Shown piece by piece: positions 6,466 to 8,219 of a stretch of 8,219 nt of DNA (positions within the stretch are counted from its first letter, which is position 1; each line of letters opens with the position of its first letter). The stretch is from B33-G16 sp046498285 (lineage in GTDB: Bacteria > Desulfobacterota > DSM-4660 > Desulfatiglandales > B25-G16), in NCBI GenBank assembly GCA_046498285.1, contig JAWOBA010000236.1, positions 1-8,219 on the forward strand, given 5' to 3'. The notes under the pieces were generated by a model, which saw only the letters and a program-made list of their open reading frames with translations, ran no database searches and was not told the origin of the DNA. The translations under genes and the position numbers were made by a program.

Positions 6466-7629
6466 TTATGTATCCGATTCTTTTCCTTCATATAATTTTA
6501 TGTGCTCCCGCACCATTCTTTCAATAGTAAATTTTTTTTTAACTCTCGCCCTGCCCTGTTTTCCCCAAGATCTTGCTTTCCGTGGATCTTGCAGCAGATC
6601 GATAATTTTTTCAGCCATAACGGCTGGTCTTCTAGGAGGTACTAGCCATCCTGTAACACCATCTACAACTGCTTCGGAATTTCCACCTACGTTTGTAGCA
6701 ACTATTGGAAGGCCCGCAGCCATGGATTCCAAAATAACATTAGAAAACCCTTCTTCATGGGATGGCAGTACAGAGAGATCACTGGCTGCCATCAGGCAGG
6801 GAATATCGTGGCGCAGACTAAGAAATTGCACTCTGCCAGCTATGCCTAACTCAATTACCATTTTCTTCAGATCTTTCCCTATCCCACGATCTTCTCCTAC
6901 CAATAAAAAAACTGTTTGAGGAATTTTTTTTAAAACTTTCTGAGCAGCCTCAAGTAGATCCTTATGGCCTTTATAAGGAATAAGGTTTGCAACAACAATA
7001 ATGATATTCTCCATGGGTTTAATTCCAAATTGCTTCCTTGTCTTTTCCCTGAAAGATCCTCTGGAATCAAAGACATTTGACTCTACCCCATTATAGATAA
7101 GGACTAATTTTTTCGGATTTATAGTATCACGATGAACTGTATCCTCCCACACGGCCATGGAATTTACCGTTACCCTATGGCTCAACCAGTTAGCCAAAAG
7201 ATCAAATGGCCTTAATACAATGTATCGTTCTTGATGTTTTCCTAGTGCACGTCGGCTGGTAACTACCAGGGGAACTTTAGCTATCCGGCCTGCTAGAGCG
7301 CCCATGAATGTGACCATAGGCAAAGAGGAATGCACAACTATGGGTTTCAAGCGAATCACTGTCAGTAAAAGTTTCCATTCAGCACAGATAAGCTTCCAGG
7401 GAGCCTTGATCAAATCCCCTTTTTTAAGGTCTCCATCATATATAGATACACCAAATTCTTGCAGATATCCTCTAAGGGGGCCCACCTTTTGCAAGACAAA
7501 GATATGACAGAAAAACCTACGATTATGAAGGTGCTTAATAAGAGCAGTCATTTGGCACTCGGCACCGCCGATATCGAGAGAACCAATGACAAAAAGGATA
7601 TTCCTATTTTGTCTACGAGGACTGGCCAT
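6466..7629 (-). CDS. GT4-family glycosyltransferase (GT-B fold)
   Basis: This 387-residue glycosyltransferase matches the GT-B fold and the length of family GT4. The N-terminal acceptor domain opens with ILFVIGSLDIGGAECQM (11-27), containing the glycine-rich loop typical of the family. The donor domain begins near 205, after YNGVE (179-183), with VVANLIPYKGHKDLLEA (212-228). It holds the signature EEGFSNVILESMAAGLPIVA (292-311), in which Glu293 and Glu301 form the EX7E motif that binds the nucleotide-sugar donor. GGNSEAV (315-321) and GVTGWLVP (324-331) follow. There is no membrane helix, so it probably works as a peripheral enzyme at the inner face of the membrane, adding one sugar to a lipid-linked glycan with retention of configuration. 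Donor and acceptor cannot be read from sequence. Its ATG is 1 nt after the methyltransferase stop and lacks a clear Shine-Dalgarno sequence, so translation is probably coupled. Confidence 0.94.
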   Translation of the reverse strand: MASPRRQNRNILFVIGSLDIGGAECQMTALIKHLHNRRFFCHIFVLQKVGPLRGYLQEFGVSIYDGDLKKGDLIKAPWKLICAEWKLLLTVIRLKPIVVHSSLPMVTFMGALAGRIAKVPLVVTSRRALGKHQERYIVLRPFDLLANWLSHRVTVNSMAVWEDTVHRDTINPKKLVLIYNGVESNVFDSRGSFREKTRKQFGIKPMENIIIVVANLIPYKGHKDLLEAAQKVLKKIPQTVFLLVGEDRGIGKDLKKMVIELGIAGRVQFLSLRHDIPCLMAASDLSVLPSHEEGFSNVILESMAAGLPIVATNVGGNSEAVVDGVTGWLVPPRRPAVMAEKIIDLLQDPRKARSWGKQGRARVKKKFTIERMVREHIKLYEGKESDT

Positions 7630-7630
7630 G

Positions 7631-8219
7631 TTATTGAACTTGAGCTTGTGGAGGTTTTCTTACTTCAAAGTATATATTCGGTTCAGCAATTGCCGAACCG
7701 TATTTTGCCAAAACGATCCTGATAAGGCTTTTAATCTTTCCAGCTGCTGAACGGCCTCGAAATGTAACAAAAGCGGTTTTTTTCAACTTCACAATCTCAA
7801 AAAGACCGGATAACTCATTCTGAATGGTCTTTATGTCAAACGATTGTCTATGACCCCATCTATGAAAGACCTCCCCGCACTTGGGACATACAACCTGATT
7901 TAAAAGCAGGTTCTCACAATAAGGAACGGTCCCTAAAAACCACCCTCCTTGTACCATAACCCGAAATACCTCCATAACAGCCTTCCTGCATAATTCATCA
8001 TTCAGGTGCTCCAGTATTTCAGAAGCAACAACGAAATCAAAACTCTCATCGTCAAATGGCATCCGCTCAATATATCCTACCTGCCCCTTGATGCCCTTCT
8101 CGTTAAGCTTTTTGATGGTATCAGTGTCTGGATCAAGGGAATAACTATCCCAGCCATGCCTTCTGGCAGTTTCCTCCAGGTATCCATCTCCAGCCCCGAT
8201 ATTGAGCACACGTGGAATC
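7631..8219 (-). CDS. Class I SAM-dependent methyltransferase with CxxC/HxxxH insert, 5' end cut by window
   Basis: The reading frame is open to the window edge. The visible protein starts in the strand before motif I, so the N terminus and start codon lie outside. The GTG at 8207-8209 encodes an internal Val in the run IPRVLNIGAGDGY, not a start. Counting from that Val as residue 1, motif I is NIGAGDG (3-9), the motif II acid is in SLDPD (24-28), and MPFDDESFDFVVASEILEHL (50-69) matches the Methyltransf_11 post-I region. After GGWFLGTVPY (88-97) comes CPKCGEVFHRWGH (108-120), with Cys108, Cys111, His116 and His120 placed as a likely zinc knuckle. Similar inserts are known in methyltransferases of polysaccharide loci. 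The probable job is methylating a sugar or another small group of the glycan. The gene is followed after 1 nt by the glycosyltransferase, pointing to one operon. Confidence 0.9.
   Translation of the reverse strand, partial: IPRVLNIGAGDGYLEETARRHGWDSYSLDPDTDTIKKLNEKGIKGQVGYIERMPFDDESFDFVVASEILEHLNDELCRKAVMEVFRVMVQGGWFLGTVPYCENLLLNQVVCPKCGEVFHRWGHRQSFDIKTIQNELSGLFEIVKLKKTAFVTFRGRSAAGKIKSLIRIVLAKYGSAIAEPNIYFEVRKPPQAQVQ

Noticed and set aside
6500..6919. A 139-codon plus-strand ORF
   Set aside because: It lies wholly within the GT4 gene, whose motifs are clear. It shows no recognisable domain and is a shadow frame. The same holds for the plus-strand ORFs at 3081-3365, 3380-3562, 3764-3961, 5259-5495, 7304-7507 and 7459-7722.
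8207..8209. GTG as the start codon of the methyltransferase
   Set aside because: The frame continues upstream to the window edge as IPR before this Val, and a start here would remove the structure that precedes motif I. The gene is simply cut by the window.

Overview
This window carries seven genes, all on the minus strand, with short gaps. It looks like the 3' part of a polysaccharide (capsule, exopolysaccharide or O-antigen) biosynthesis cluster that runs into a histidine biosynthesis gene. By eye the base composition is AT-leaning. A WecA-type initiating enzyme, a UXS-like nucleotide-sugar enzyme, a GT4 glycosyltransferase and an AsnB-type amidotransferase together suggest a Gram-negative-type bacterium. 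I cannot name the lineage from sequence alone. Desulfobacterota, Nitrospirota and anammox Planctomycetota are guesses of low confidence.

In transcription order (high to low coordinates) the layout is: a class I SAM methyltransferase cut by the window edge (7631-8219); a GT4 glycosyltransferase (6466-7629), 1 nt after it; an asparagine synthase-type amidotransferase (4503-6434), 31 nt further on; a 136-nt AT-rich spacer with a weak possible promoter and a 10-bp palindrome; an extended-SDR nucleotide-sugar epimerase/decarboxylase (3395-4366); a large membrane protein (1575-3398) overlapping it by ATGA; a 110-nt spacer; a VanZ-like membrane protein (892-1464); a 158-nt spacer with short repeats; and hisA (8-733), which starts at TTG behind a strong Shine-Dalgarno sequence.

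A plausible working model is that the SDR supplies a nucleotide sugar and the WecA/MraY half of the membrane protein transfers a sugar phosphate to undecaprenyl phosphate. GT4 then extends the lipid-linked glycan, and the methyltransferase and AsnB-like protein decorate it by methylation and amidation. The VanZ-like protein has an unknown membrane role. HisA belongs to a different pathway and probably begins a new transcriptional or translational unit.

The most unusual item is the 607-residue membrane protein. It joins a polytopic WecA/MraY-type transferase to a second module of membrane helices plus a Rossmann fold. That module normally sits at the N terminus of WbaP/WcaJ-type transferases or FlaA1/CapD-type dehydratases, and here the usual catalytic domain after it is absent. 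I see no CRISPR array, tRNA, rRNA, transposase or phage gene.
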